From Clostridia bacterium (GTDB taxonomy: Bacteria > Bacillota > Clostridia > Christensenellales > UBA1242), in assembly GCA_017481235.1 (NCBI GenBank), contig JAFUPL010000011.1, positions 1 to 42,409 on the forward strand: 42,409 nucleotides of DNA. Direction: 5' to 3'. The translations under genes were made by a program, and so were the position numbers. Below the pieces are notes generated by a model, which saw only the letters and a list, made by a program, of their open reading frames with translations, ran no database searches and was not told where the DNA came from. Each line of letters begins with the position of its first letter. Positions within the stretch are counted from its first letter, which is position 1. Positions 25,101-37,900 of this stretch are shown one piece after another.

Positions 25101-27997
25101 TCCTCAGTGCCAATATATGCTTTGCTTACATAATAACCAACGTTTGCTTTTGCTTCAAAAACATATTCGCCATTAAGATTTACTTTTTTAGAAATAAGAA
25201 CTTCGTCTCTTCCTTGCAATTTTACTATACCATTAGCATCTGTTTGATTAATTTCAGTGCCATCTTGGTCAATATACTTAACATTCAATGTATATTCAAT
25301 TGGACTAAATTCAATGTTAATTGTTTGATTTGCATATATTCTAGAATCCATATATAGTGTTAGCACTAATGGATTATTAGAATTTGTTATTACCTCTCCA
25401 TCAAACAAATAATTGTCAAATTTATATCCTTTAGCAATGCTATTTTGAGCAATTGTAATAGTTATAATATCATTATCTATTGCCGAAATAATATTGCCCG
25501 AACCATTTGTTATTCCATCTTGATTTTCCAAAGTAAATGTAATATCTTCATATTTGTAAGCACTTTCATTATTTACAATTAATGCAATATTATTTGCCAT
25601 TCTTCGATATTCAACATTAATTTCCAAACCTAAATTTATGTTTAATATACAAGTATTATATCCGTCATGTTCAAAATTCCACAAACTACTACCTGTGTGG
25701 TTAGTAAAACTGGTAAAACGATAATTTGTTGAATCTGTAGACTGGGTTGAATACATAATTACGGAATTTGGTAAAAGATTATTTAATTGAATGCTATATT
25801 TTTCACCCTTTGTAATTACTCTTTCCACATTATTTGGTGTATTTATTTTAGCATTGTTAGGTACAAATTTTTCACCATTAAAATAATAATTGATGTTGCA
25901 TAAAGTAATGTAATCATATTGCTCGCCCGACATGTATAAATTCATACTATAATAATAATCAATTACATACGCACCAATAGAATTATCATAGGTTTTGGTT
26001 GTTTCATATTGGTAGATTTCGCCACTAAGTCGTTCACCAAATGACAATATAACTTTATCACCTTGCTCTAATATGGTGATATATTCAATTACACCTATTT
26101 TTAAATCACCCCAATAGGTGTATTTATCAAATATGTATGTGTCAACTCCGTCTTTGGTATCCTTTGATATCGAACTAATTGTTATTAAATTGAATTTATA
26201 ACTTAATGTTTCACCATCAATTTCTACTTGTCCAAAGTCGTCTGTATTGATAATTGTTTTTGAACCATCAGTAGTTATATCACTATCTAAATAAGTTATT
26301 GTTTTAGCAGTATTTATATCTTCGCTATCGCTAAAAATAATTGTATTATTAGTTAAATCTACCGATACTATATCATAATCAGTATTTTTTGTGATACTAT
26401 TTGCACGTAAACTATATGTAGCGCTTAGATATCTGTAATCAACATCTAAATATATTATATATTCTAACGCATCATCTCCGTTAGGCACAAACATAAACGA
26501 GTATTCATCACTTAAAGCGTCCTGATTTATTATATCAACATAATCATCTGGTTGAGGATTTTGAACCCAACTCCAACCAACTAACGTATATTTAGTAGTT
26601 GTTGCATTAATCGTTACCGTTGTTCCTGATATTAGTTTATTTTTATCATTATCATATTTAATAGTTGAAGTAATGTCATCACTAAAATAATCGTCTACCA
26701 ACTTAATATCTAAGTCATATTCTATATATTCAAACACTAATTGAATTTCAACATTGCTAGGCGCGGTTGAACTTAAGGTGTATGATGTTTGATTAATAAT
26801 TTCACCATTTAAAGCAAATCCTACAAACTTATATCCAAATATATTGGTTGGATATTGGTATGTTGAAACAATGTTGTCTTTTATGTCCGTTATTGTAATA
26901 CTTTTATTGGTTTCATCATATACAAAACTTATACTATCCCCCGCCTCGACAAACACTGTTGAAATATTGTATAAAGGCGTTTGCATAATATCTTTTCCGC
27001 CATACAAATTGGTTAAATATGAAACAAAGTTAATACTGTAACCCTTTTTAGAATATGTAACTGTAAATGTAGAATCATTATATAAAGTGTATGATTGTGA
27101 ATATATTATGCTAGGGTCTTGACCTTGGAATTGACTGTTTACAAATTGATAAACATCATTACCTTGATTAGTGGTTATCGACACCGATTTATCAGCACGT
27201 ACTAGATAAACATATTTAGTTTCATCTGGTTGACTATATTGATTGGTCAATGTTATAAATTGCATTAATTCGTCCACTGGTATATCATTCCCCGACACAA
27301 TCTCCAATTGATACATATATGAATAATCAATATCAATAGTTAAATTTTCACGAATATTTAGTGTTAATACGAATTGACTAAATCCAGTTTTGTTATTATT
27401 TACAATATTAACATTTTCAATAATACTATCGTCTTTCCTTAATAAGTCATAAATGGTTTCATTATTTACTGTAATTAAAGTATTATTTAAATCATAAATG
27501 TATAAGTCATTTTTAATGTTAACTATTATTTGCAATTGATTGTCATAATAATAGTCTTTAGTTTGCGTTGTATTGTTTATAATTTTATAGGTAAAATCTT
27601 TTAATTCGGTTGAATTATAATCAATATATAAATCTTTTGAGAATTCAACGCTATACTTTATTTTAGTATATTGCGCTTTAATTTTAATATTTGAGTCAAC
27701 CACAAAAGTATATTCTTCGCTAGTAGATAATATTTCCAAAACTTCGTCTTGCTCGTTAACCGACACCCAACCATCAAACTTAAAACCAGCATTCATTGAA
27801 GCAGTTAACGTTGCAATTTCGCCAAGAGTATAATAACCTTGACCAGTAAAAGTTCCCGCTTCGTTTTCAATTGTTTCAACCTGTTGATTTTGAATTTCGG
27901 TTGCAAAAACTGATGGTTGCACATTTAATAAACTTGCACCACCAATTGCCATAAACATCGCAATCAAAAATCCTAAAATAATTTTCGTTTTTTTCAT
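22178..27997 (-). CDS. Giant exported repeat protein with C-terminal membrane anchor
   Basis: A 1939-residue surface protein. It has a signal peptide (KKTKIILGFLIAMFMAIGGA, cleavage probably after VFA). Long tandem beta-rich, degenerate 'bacterial repeat' modules follow to about residue 1450, each with patterns like GYKFDNYLFDGEVI or GFKFDGWVSV. Around 1600-1760 are MBG/YDG-like modules (KTYGESMD, KNKIYDGTNQVNVDI). A single membrane helix near 1898-1925 ends in RRKTKRKYSSYDKI, with no LPXTG motif, so it is membrane- rather than sortase-anchored. ATG 27997 was chosen because AAGGAG lies six bases upstream. The gene begins 19 bp after the flavoprotein gene. Probable role: adhesion or cell-envelope contact, inferred from architecture. 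Confidence 0.85.
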   Translation of the reverse strand: MKKTKIILGFLIAMFMAIGGASLLNVQPSVFATEIQNQQVETIENEAGTFTGQGYYTLGEIATLTASMNAGFKFDGWVSVNEQDEVLEILSTSEEYTFVVDSNIKIKAQYTKIKYSVEFSKDLYIDYNSTELKDFTYKIINNTTQTKDYYYDNQLQIIVNIKNDLYIYDLNNTLITVNNETIYDLLRKDDSIIENVNIVNNNKTGFSQFVLTLNIRENLTIDIDYSYMYQLEIVSGNDIPVDELMQFITLTNQYSQPDETKYVYLVRADKSVSITTNQGNDVYQFVNSQFQGQDPSIIYSQSYTLYNDSTFTVTYSKKGYSINFVSYLTNLYGGKDIMQTPLYNISTVFVEAGDSISFVYDETNKSITITDIKDNIVSTYQYPTNIFGYKFVGFALNGEIINQTSYTLSSTAPSNVEIQLVFEYIEYDLDIKLVDDYFSDDITSTIKYDNDKNKLISGTTVTINATTTKYTLVGWSWVQNPQPDDYVDIINQDALSDEYSFMFVPNGDDALEYIIYLDVDYRYLSATYSLRANSITKNTDYDIVSVDLTNNTIIFSDSEDINTAKTITYLDSDITTDGSKTIINTDDFGQVEIDGETLSYKFNLITISSISKDTKDGVDTYIFDKYTYWGDLKIGVIEYITILEQGDKVILSFGERLSGEIYQYETTKTYDNSIGAYVIDYYYSMNLYMSGEQYDYITLCNINYYFNGEKFVPNNAKINTPNNVERVITKGEKYSIQLNNLLPNSVIMYSTQSTDSTNYRFTSFTNHTGSSLWNFEHDGYNTCILNINLGLEINVEYRRMANNIALIVNNESAYKYEDITFTLENQDGITNGSGNIISAIDNDIITITIAQNSIAKGYKFDNYLFDGEVITNSNNPLVLTLYMDSRIYANQTINIEFSPIEYTLNVKYIDQDGTEINQTDANGIVKLQGRDEVLISKKVNLNGEYVFEAKANVGYYVSKAYIGTEENELIELIGANETEQILSNWVLNYLNFEKLIIDNANDSDEVNLYINFAIHTYSVKVYFEISTNATAIEYPTMYINGREQTLLDAEEVENGVNVTKYFVLAEGFEYKSNLQFRLDNFMLGTAVLKWTDSAGKQLVTINSEGKPVVAITNECVLNEITQNTVLKVVLQYVEYSLKFNIVDEQGQECNYGSAYTENKTIKLFEIVNYTINTEIGYILKDKYYYDSTGVVGNENINSGFRFNPANFKIENSVATIYLVFSLRSVNLTIGNVVEGNFYYFKDYKDKIDELVSYTVVRQRNGETQQLNNETGYKFQTGDVLIMEIRPISIGIELNKVTLGSQNITLDSTYPYQLTTHDIIEEEQVVGMYYVLQVEFEAGIISAMQDEEALKNVLKVKTFNIAYTYNYIDYKFGIRLVRQYGGSTATGNEDSVMEVKDLGFGTEVTFTYNYQGMSTGDGSKFKVDGFTIAGIEQEVTDRFKFNNIELWKQVALKSYIEKLNPISVVLVLKPKITLNNYSTYNQQQGYVYQYTYIGTNQGLLASGDNADVVVGGDFEILIQYSYNAGNSYVDERPIDVGEYPVKIIAKITSENTQVTNIVFEEKVTCTIIQASISVSLKTYNSNNPIVKTYGESMDCSELIRNDIVLDGLFERDRGNITLDRRLTALFSDIFVNTISSLSDVNVSNIYLLDKDNKLSKNYKLSSGSTLIFKNIGKINPAKLSISGFVVKNKIYDGTNQVNVDIESIKYSGIYPGDSVQVVTQNLKFEVQDCSIGYQRQVFINYSNALIGSERGNYEITYEPIYIDIFPSELSYTVDGYGTFKVVDRDLLGIIHINSKLLVRVYEKGSASYNQIYSGIEKHVDKGEKLKICYEVILQLDGINQLIPQGLYVYAPKVNKTTKVLQVPGDTSSQNLQFAQNDGYTIIKVTKGEALIGVVVRTTYLPLWLIVVIVLLSATGVGIIVTLFIIIRRKTKRKYSSYDKI

Positions 27998-28016
27998 AAC
28001 CATCTCCTTAATGGAT

Positions 28017-28913
28017 TTATCTTTTAGCAATAATATAAGTTGAAGCAATTGCTCCGTCGCTACATGCAGTAACTATTTGTTTTAGTTTACGAGTTGTTAT
28101 ATCACCGCAAGCAAATATACCTTTGTGACTGGTCTGGCAGTTTTTATCTACCAGCACATAGCCATTATTATTGGTTTTTATATCAATTTCCAACCAAGAT
28201 AGGTCTGGTTGTCTGCCCAATGTTACAAACAAACCAGACACCTTTAAATTCTTAGTTGTTTTGTTTTGTTTATCATACAAAACTACTTCTTTCAAAGTAA
28301 CGTCACCTATCAAATTTGTCACTTCGCAAGAATATTTTATTTTTAAATTTTTCAAATCTTTAATTTGTTGTAGCACATTACTTGGTAATGTACTGTTTGG
28401 AATAATCCAGTATACTTCACTTGCTACATTATGCAAATACTTAATATCTTCCAAAGCGGTTGTGCCTCTTCCAACCAAAGCAACGGGTTGATTTTTGAAA
28501 AAATTTCCGTCACAAGTTGCACAATAACTTACGCCTTTTCCAATATATATCTTTTCTTCTTTAAGACCTAATTGAGTAGTTTTTGCTCCAGTTGCAATTA
28601 TTAAGTTGCTGGCAGTGTACTTTGCCTTATTAGTTTGCACTTGATACAAATCTCCAACTTGCTTAGCATTTATAACAAGTTCATTTTTCATATCAATATT
28701 AAGGTCTTTAACTTGCTCATACAATGTTTGTGAAATGTTAAACCCTGAGGTTTCCTTTACTGCAGGATAGTTGCTTACACGTTCAAGCAACGCGGTTTGT
28801 CCGCCCCAAAATTTACCTTCCAATATCAAACATGGCACATTTGCACGGGCTAAGTACAAACTTGCACTTAACCCCGCAACACCGCCACCTATAATAATTG
28901 TGTTGTAGTCCAT
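28017..28913 (-). CDS. Thioredoxin-reductase-like flavoprotein, atypical NADPH site
   Basis: A 298-residue protein of TrxB length. FAD motif GGGVAG at residues 9-14, redox pair CATC at 131-134 (CATCDG) and the C-terminal FAD motif GIFACGDITT are present. The nucleotide motif GRGTTA (148-153) keeps GxGxxA, but the HRRxxxR signature that binds the NADPH phosphate is missing: WIIPNST (169-175) stands there. Ferredoxin-dependent flavin thioredoxin reductases of clostridia also lack this signature. So it may take electrons from ferredoxin or another donor; this is inference. It begins 10 bp after the giant gene, with AAGGGGAG as ribosome site, and is flanked on both sides by exported giant proteins in one operon. 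No thioredoxin gene is nearby. Confidence 0.85.
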   Translation of the reverse strand: MDYNTIIIGGGVAGLSASLYLARANVPCLILEGKFWGGQTALLERVSNYPAVKETSGFNISQTLYEQVKDLNIDMKNELVINAKQVGDLYQVQTNKAKYTASNLIIATGAKTTQLGLKEEKIYIGKGVSYCATCDGNFFKNQPVALVGRGTTALEDIKYLHNVASEVYWIIPNSTLPSNVLQQIKDLKNLKIKYSCEVTNLIGDVTLKEVVLYDKQNKTTKNLKVSGLFVTLGRQPDLSWLEIDIKTNNNGYVLVDKNCQTSHKGIFACGDITTRKLKQIVTACSDGAIASTYIIAKR

Positions 28914-28923
28914 AACTCCCCTT

Positions 28924-31900
28924 TTAATCTATTTTAACCTCTACATAATATAGTGCTTTAAAGTATAAGTCTAACTTAAGTTCGGTTGGAAGATTGTCAC
29001 CCTTTAGCATATATTTAACGCTATATACACTAGCAGTGTTTCCTTCAACTTCACTTTGGTCAATGTATTCAATTGTTAGTTTTTCATCATTTAACTTTGC
29101 TTCCGACAACTTATAATATTGCTTAGTGGTATCTTGTGGATTTAACACATATATCAATATTTTTACTTCAGTTCCGTATTGATGAGTAACTTGTTTGTCT
29201 ACCTTATAGTAGATATTTTGATATAAGTTAAATAACGTGTCACCTTGTTGCTTCAAAGTTGTACTTTGCGGTGTTTCGCTTACATCAATTTTATTGTATA
29301 AATGTTGATTTAGTTTAGTATCATAACACTCCACTTCCGTATCTATGGTTATTACATAGTTGCTAGTTAGGTTTCGGTTAATTGTAAATCCTGCCAAATT
29401 GTTTAAATTTGTTAAAATTACACTTCCGTCGACTACTTCAACATTTGATATACTACTGGTGTTGATATTTTCAACTCCACTTGCATTAGAAATGATTGCT
29501 TTTATCTTATAGTGCTTTGTGTCTACGGTTTTAATTGAAATATTCATTTCCGTTCCGTAATCATAATGAGTTTTTGCCAACAATTCCTTACCTTCGGCAT
29601 TAGTTACGCTTTGTCGTACCTCTCCCGAATTGCATAAATATCTTACTTGATATGTGTATTGTCTAACATAATTCACATATATGATTAAAGGCATCTTTCC
29701 ATCTACAACTTGCACCGTTGATAGATATTCCATAATTTGTTTAGTTATTGTAAATTTGGTTTGAGTTTCGTTTATTGACGTTTCGCCTAATTGCTTTCCA
29801 CCTTCACCCTTAGGTGCACCATAAGTATATCCATCAAATCTAAATCCAATACCATCATTACCCTTAGTTATCGTGATTTCGCTATCCTTTTGAACAACTG
29901 CGGTATTTGAACTTGCTAAATAGTCCTTTCCAGCATTAACTTGTTCGACATCAGGAATAACAGTATAATAACTAAATTGTATATCAATTGGTATTTGCTT
30001 AAACATCAAGTAGTAATAACCCGCTTCGCTCAAACTAAATCCTTGTTCAAACAATGTAATTTTAGTAAACCCTTCAAATTCGCCAGTTGCTTCAGTTTGA
30101 GTAACATCAATTGATTTTAACTTATACGAATATTTTCCCATAAATTCAAAACCTATTTCTTCCTTGATGTAAACATTTAATTTATCACCACTGATTAGAT
30201 TAATTGATGTGTAATCTTCAGTGTAAGTTGGAGTTTGAACATCAATAATTTCACCATCATTTACTTGTGCATATATTTGTGCAACGGTATAATCTCGCAT
30301 ATCGGTTGATAAAACAACTTTATTTGTTTTTGCTTTTACCAATATTCGCAACACAATATTTCCATTTACAAATTCAGCAACGTAAGCATTAACTTCGTAA
30401 TCCTTATACAACATGTTTCCATTGCAATATAAAGTTACTTCAAAATCATTTGCTACGGCGCTATTTAGTGTGTAATTAATATTTATCTTATCACCACTAT
30501 AATATATACCATTTGTAGAAGATATATTGTTTGAGTCAACTTTTAATTCCACGCCCTTTTCCAAATCAAATATATTTTTGCCACTAGTATTTACCAACTG
30601 ACTAATTGGCAATTCACCGCTTGCACCATAAGTATCGTTAGTATTATATCTAACTTCGTTATATTCAATATATTTTTCAAAAGTATACGTTTGTGGAATT
30701 AATTCAATGGTTACTGTTGCATTGCCATTGATAGCATATCTAGTATTGCTATTTACCGCTACACTAAATTCACCATTTTCAACATTCTCATCTTGATAAT
30801 CTATGCTTAATTTAGCATTTTGATAATAACCATATCTATTTTCAAGATTGTCCGCAACAAAGTTAAACAATATTTGTTGTCCCCAATATGCATTGTATTT
30901 AGGGTAAACAATTTGTAATTGTTCACCTTCCACAGCATAAGCAACTGGGATATCCTCAATTGACACTTGTCTTGAACCTTTAAATCTATCGTTTGCATTT
31001 GTGTTAACCGCAAACGAAATTTCAATAGTTGGTGCTATTTCAATATAGAAGTTTAGGTACCTATTATCATCACTTACTTCAGTATGTTCAATATAATTTA
31101 CACTTCCATCTAACAAATCATTATCAACAAGCATAACTATATCTTCCAATGCTTCAACTGGATATGCAAACTCATTTACTAACAAGTTAGTTGAATGCAA
31201 TAACGAGTATCCTATATACAATCGTCTAACAACATATTGTTGTCCGTTTTGATAGTAGTATAAATAATCATCGCCTTCGCTCTTTGTTAGCATTTTTATT
31301 AAATACTCATTACCTATGCTAACAGTATTTGCATTTACACCATTGTTATCTTTAATCTCAAACAATTTGTTTTGTTCGTCATCACTTAATTGGTATTCAC
31401 GAACAATTTGCTCATTGCTTAAATCCTTAACATTTACGTTAATTGCAAATTGTATATCGCCACATACCGCATTAACAGTTCCAGCATTTTGTTGTGCCAG
31501 TGATGAATATTCTCCACCAGCATATAGATAATTTCGCAAGAAAGTTGCATCTACAATAAATCTACAGGTTTGACTATTATCTTCCGTAATATCGACATCT
31601 ACAATACTATTAACAAACTTCCAAGCAAGCAATTCAGTACCTAACCTTACATTCATTCTCGCCCTTAATGTGTTGTCGCTATTTATAATAACTTCATATT
31701 CGAATTGATAGTTTTCGAATGCGTCGTCCTTATAGTCAAATCTAATATTTCCATATTCTGGAGATAAATTATATTCATTATTTACAACTTGATATCTAAA
31801 CACATACTTAATATTGCTAAAATGCAAATCTATTGAAATAGTGTCTTTATCAAGTAAATAATTGGTATAATTATTGTTAATTCCGTATTCATAGTCTTGT

Positions 31901-34900
31901 AAATTGATTTGCACCAAATTTATACCGTTGTTTACAAAGTTATCAAATTCTTCAACTTTAGTACATGTGCTTGTTGTATTTTGCTTGTTGACTACACTAT
32001 AACTAAAGTTATCAAATCTGTAACCTACAAATTCGTCTAAACTATGGTCTTTGCTTTGGTCTATTGCTTGAATATTAAATGTGTTTCCAAAATAAATTGG
32101 CAATACATTTGAGGTTTGCTTTATTATATGCAATTTATTCAAATCTTCAACCGAACTACTGTCAAATAAATTAACTATATTAATATATTCGTAATTATTG
32201 CTTGGTTTTAGTAATGATATATTGTCAAAACTATAAGTAACATATGTAAACACTTGTTCTTGTTGAGTATAAATTACTATATGATATCTTGAATGCTCTT
32301 GCAAGTTTGTTGTTACTTGTTCAATTTCCTCAATCAATGCATAACCATTAAAACTATCCTTACCTTGTAACAAATTGTTAATATCAATATTTACAATATT
32401 TCTGTACCAATAAACCTTAAATGCAAAACTATCATTTAACTCTTCATTGGTATTGCAATAACTATATTTCCAATCGTTATTTTCGGTAATAGTTTGCCCT
32501 GAGGCACTTAGTTTTTGTTTAGCATTTTCTTTATGGTCTAGGTCTAAACTTCCTATTTGATACAAATTAATACTACTTTCGTTATTTGAAGTGTAATAGT
32601 ATTGCATTTGATAATATGATATTTCAAAGTTTGGCAATTTAAATCCTAATTGTTGAGTTGGGTTTAAAATAGTTTTTCCGTTTGCATATCTATCATACAC
32701 TATTTCATCTTCAACAATTTGGTCTTCTAACAAATATATATAATATTCATTTCCAACTTTGTAAATCTTGCGTTGACGCTCAATATAGTTTGTCGACACA
32801 ATATATTCAACCTTGTTGTTATTTATTGAAGGTATTTTTGATGCGTATCTATTTTGCAAGTTGCTTAAACCTTCCTCAACCAAATCAAATCCATTAGAAT
32901 TTAACTTAAAGTCGTTATTATTGGTGTATGGCAATTGCAAATCCAACTTGATGCGATACAAATCAGGAGCATAATATCCTTCAACAATTACATACCAACC
33001 ATTTTCTTGAGCATATTCGTCATAAGGAGTATATTGCTTATATTGTAATTCATAATTCCATATTCCATTAAGTGGTATTTCAATATCCGTATTTATATTT
33101 TCATTTTTAACCGCACCGTTATATGGATTAGCATATATTACCGAATATCCTTTAATGTCAGTTGCTTTAACTAAATTTGTTTTTGCTGGTATGCTTATAT
33201 TGCTATCCACGCTAATTATATAGTCATTATTATACACTACTTTGCTTATGTGAGTGTCTTCATAGTCAACTTTATAATTTTCGCTAGATTTAGTTTCGTA
33301 TCTAACATCAAACTCTAACGCTTGCCATTGTGGAGTTGCAATAATGTCGCCTTGCAAATATTGCATATTTGTGCCAGAATCTACAAATTTTGTAACATCT
33401 GTAGTTATAATCCAATCTTCATATGAAGGAGTTAAAGTTTGCTCCAATACTTTATATTGAGTTCTTCCAACCTTAATTATCCACCCAGTTATAAAGTGTC
33501 CACGATTATACAAACGTGTGCCTACTCCTGGAGTGTAGAACATTTCATTATCAAGTTGAGAATATAGGTAATATTCGTTGTAATAATGATTGTCCACTTC
33601 TATAATTGATTTGTTGGTTAATATGCCATTTTCGTATACTTTAGCACCATTAGCGTCAATAGTTAACGTGTATATTGGCAACCATATAGCATATATATCA
33701 ATAATTTGACTGCCTTCATAATCGCCTTCAGTTAACTTTGCAACAGTGCAACCATCTTTCAATATTGTATTGTTTCCAAACTCGCCAACAATATTATTTT
33801 CGGTAAAACTGGTATCAATGTAAGCATATGTTTGAACAATGTCATATCCAGTAGTTGCCCAACCAACAAACAAGTTTCTGTGGTAAGTTAGTTCCCATTC
33901 TACTAGTATTATTTTGTTTTGACTTCCTGATATGATTACATTGCGTTGACCATTTTCATAATTTGTAATTTGTACAACATTTGTGTATTTTACACCTTCG
34001 ATAATTGTTACATTATTAGTTCCATTATTTGAATGTAATTTAATATCATATGTGTTTTCCGTCCAAATTGCTTTTAACGTAATATCACCTATTTTGTTAA
34101 CAACTTGATAACCGTGTACAAACTTGTCTCCTTGAGTTCCCCAATTTTGTTTACGTTGAGAATTTGTAGCAGAACTTATTTTGCTTAATTCCCATTCCAT
34201 TACTGTATAACCAGTTAACTTCACGTTAATTCGACTAGGCAAATTAAACACACTTTCAACTGTATATGTAATTTGGTTTTTACTAAATGGAGTTTCAGTG
34301 CCCGTAATTGGAGTATAATTTTCAATTTTACCGCCATCTAATTCTAATATTATTGTAAAATCTGCTGAGTTCCATTCCGCTTGCAACACTGCGCTTCCAT
34401 AACTTCCTCGTGATATACTGCGTTTGTATCCGCCATTAGTACCAAATATGACTGTATCTACTTCACCATCTAATGACCAACCTAAGAAGTTATATCCATC
34501 TTTTGAAATTTGCTCTTTTTCCAAGTTGCTTGGTAAATTAAATGTGTTTTCAATAGTATATTCTATTGTAACTACACCATTTATATCTTTTACAATTCCG
34601 TTGCTATCAACATCATTAACTAAATTTGCTGTTGGAGTATAATTTTTTAATACTGCTTCTCCAATTTCACCCACACCATCTAAGTTAAGCGTGATTGTAT
34701 ATGTTAATGCTTCCCAAATTGCTCGAACCGTGACGTCACCAATACTACCTACCTTAACATAATCAAAACCTTCAAAGTTAATTGAATTAGTTCCAAAATC
34801 AATGTCGGTTACTATTTGATTGGTTGAATTTTTGATTATCACATAATAATCACCTTGATTGTTAGTAATATCATAGGTATATCCCTCAATATTATCTACA

Positions 34901-37900
34901 ACCCTCCAACCTAAAAATTTGTAACCAATCTTTGTTATCTCACCAGTTGGCAAACTGAAATTATCAACTACCGTATATGTTATGTTAACACCATTAATAC
35001 TTGGGTGCGTGTTAGTTAACGTATAATTTTTTAACTCTGCCTCGCCAACTTCACCGTCGTTGTTCAATTCCAAAGTTATTGTATATTCAATCAAATCCCA
35101 CTTTGCTTGTAATTCAACATTTCCCCATTTAACGGAAACTTCATATCCAAGTTCAAGTTCTTGTTCCAAATTTCCCCAATTATGTCTAGTTTCTGGATTT
35201 TGTGCTGGCGATGGTGCAATTAATTTCCAAGCAATTATGTTATAACCTTTTCGATACATATCGTCACTCGTAGGCAAACTTAACGTATCTTCAATAGTAT
35301 ACTTAATTTCTACCTTTTCAACTGTTCCATCAAGTCGAGTTTTGCAAGTAATATCTTCACTGTCAAACACATTAGTGTACGCACTTAATATATTACCTTC
35401 ATTAGCATCTAATGTAATAATATATTCTGTTGCAACCCAAACTGCTTGTATGCTTGCATTACCAACACTGCCCGTCTCAACGTAATCAAAACCCTCAAAA
35501 TCACTTCTGGTGTTTTTAAATTTTACGGTATTTATTACAGTTTCGCCTTCCTTCCATGCCCAGCCTAAAAATTTGTAACCTTCTTTAGTTATTTCGTTAG
35601 TTGGAAGTGCAAATTGATTTAACGCATTGTATTGTATTACTACAATTCCATCACTAGCGTCACTATCGGTTAATACGCCTTGCGTTGGATTGTAACCATT
35701 TAATACCGCTTCGGTCAATTCACTTACATTTAAATGTAATGAAATTTCATAATTATCGATTGACCAATTTGCATATATGGTTTCGTTATTACCTACACTG
35801 CCTTCAAGCAACTTGATAAAATAACCGTTACTATCCAAGTCAAATTTAACATTGGTATTGGTACCTTCAATTGCAAACTTCCACCCTTTAAACGCATGAC
35901 CAAGACGTTCCAAATTTGATGATATTGGCAAGTTGAAAGTATCTTCAATAGTATATTTTATTGTTACTACACTATTGGTGTCTACCACCACATTGTTACT
36001 AACTTCATTTTGCAATCCAGTAGGATTGTAATTTTTTAATACTGCTTCATTTGAATTATCTTTATCATTTAAGTTAAGATATAGATAATAATCAACAGTA
36101 TTCCAAACCGCCTTGATTGTAGCATTGCCAATACTACCTGAATTTATATACACATATTGTGTATAACCTGTTTTTTTCTCAAAATTAATATCGGTGCTAG
36201 TAGGTACTTCCCAACCATCAAAGGTATAACCCACTTTTACTATTTGAGTAGTTGGCAAGTAGAATGCGTGTTCTATTGTATAAACTATATTATATGTATA
36301 AACGTTTTCACTTTCTGCAACTTTATTGATTTGCGCTGGAGTAGGATTATATCCATCAGCGTATTCTGAAGATAATTTTAATTGAGCATTTCCAATTTCA
36401 TCACTTCCGTCTAACACCAATTGTATCTCGTATTCTTTTGCAACCCATTCTGCTTGCAATTTGGCATTTTCAATACTCTCACTTAAAACACTTTCAAAAT
36501 ATCCATACTTATTTTCTTGTCCAAAGTTAATCGATTGACCGCCTTGTGCAATTGACCAACCATGGAAATCATATCCAGTCTTTGATATCTCCGATTTTGG
36601 CAAATTAAACGTATCTGCAATAGTATATATTATAATATATTTAATTGTACTTGCACCTGTTGTTGAGTCGGTTACTGTTCGTTTTTCAATTGTTGCTGGA
36701 GTAGGATTATATCCACCTGAAATATCTTGCCATAGTTTTAAATTGGCGTTTCCTACCTCACCATTTTTATCTAACAACAATTCTATCTCGTATTCTTTTG
36801 CAACCCATTCTGCTTGCAATTTGGCATTACCCGTTCCGCCATCTAATACTGTAAGTAAATAGTTATTAGCGTCTTTTTCAAACTCATTTTGAGATTTATC
36901 TCCGTTTACGAATGACCAACCCAAAAATTTGTAACCGGTTTTTGAAATTTGATTTGAAGTTGGCAAGTTAAATGCAATGCTTTCTACCGTATATTTGATT
37001 GTTAAGTCCTCAATGTATGCACTACCTATAGGTTCATACGCTTGCGGATTATGTAATTCAGCATTTCCAATCTCGCCCGTTCCATCTAATGTTAAAGTTA
37101 TAGTATATATAATCAAATCCCAATTTGCTTGCAAGGTAATATTGCCCCATTTGCCAAGTAATGACTCTGCTGGATTTAGATTTTCTATACCCCAATTGTT
37201 AACACTGCTTGTTGGTTTCCAACTACTTAATGTGTAACCCAATTTAGTTACATCATCATTTGTTGGAAGACTAATTTCATCTTCAATAGTATATGTTATT
37301 GTTCCATAACCACTAGCGTCAACGCTAAATTTACCAGTATTAGCAATTGCTCCACCATTTGGATTTAATGTAATTATGTATTGAGTAGCAATCCAATTTG
37401 CTTGCAATACAGCGTCACCAGTTCCTCCATTTACAGTTATTAAATAATTGTTAGCATCCTTAGTAAATTCTAAAACGTCTTTGTCTCCACTTATTAATGT
37501 CCAACCTTTAAATGTGTATGCCTCTTTTACTATTTCTTGCACATTTTCCACAACTTTAGGTAAATTAAACACGTCTAAAATGTTGTAGGTTATTTGATTT
37601 GTTGAAGTATCAAAACTTAAAGCAAAACCACTGCTATTCATTGGAATATATCCATTGATTGTTCCACCGTCTAAATTAAGTGTAATTGTGTATCCAATCT
37701 TTTTCCATTCTGCCTTAAACTTTGCATTTCCTATATATCCACCAAGTACACTAGTTATAAATGTATTAGCATAACCCTCTTTAGTAATTGTAGTAAAGTT
37801 TCCATTTCTAATTGGGTTTTCAACTCCGTCATTATTTAACACCCAACCTATAAAGTTATATCCAACACGCGTAACTTGAGTTAATTCGTTATCTACTTTA

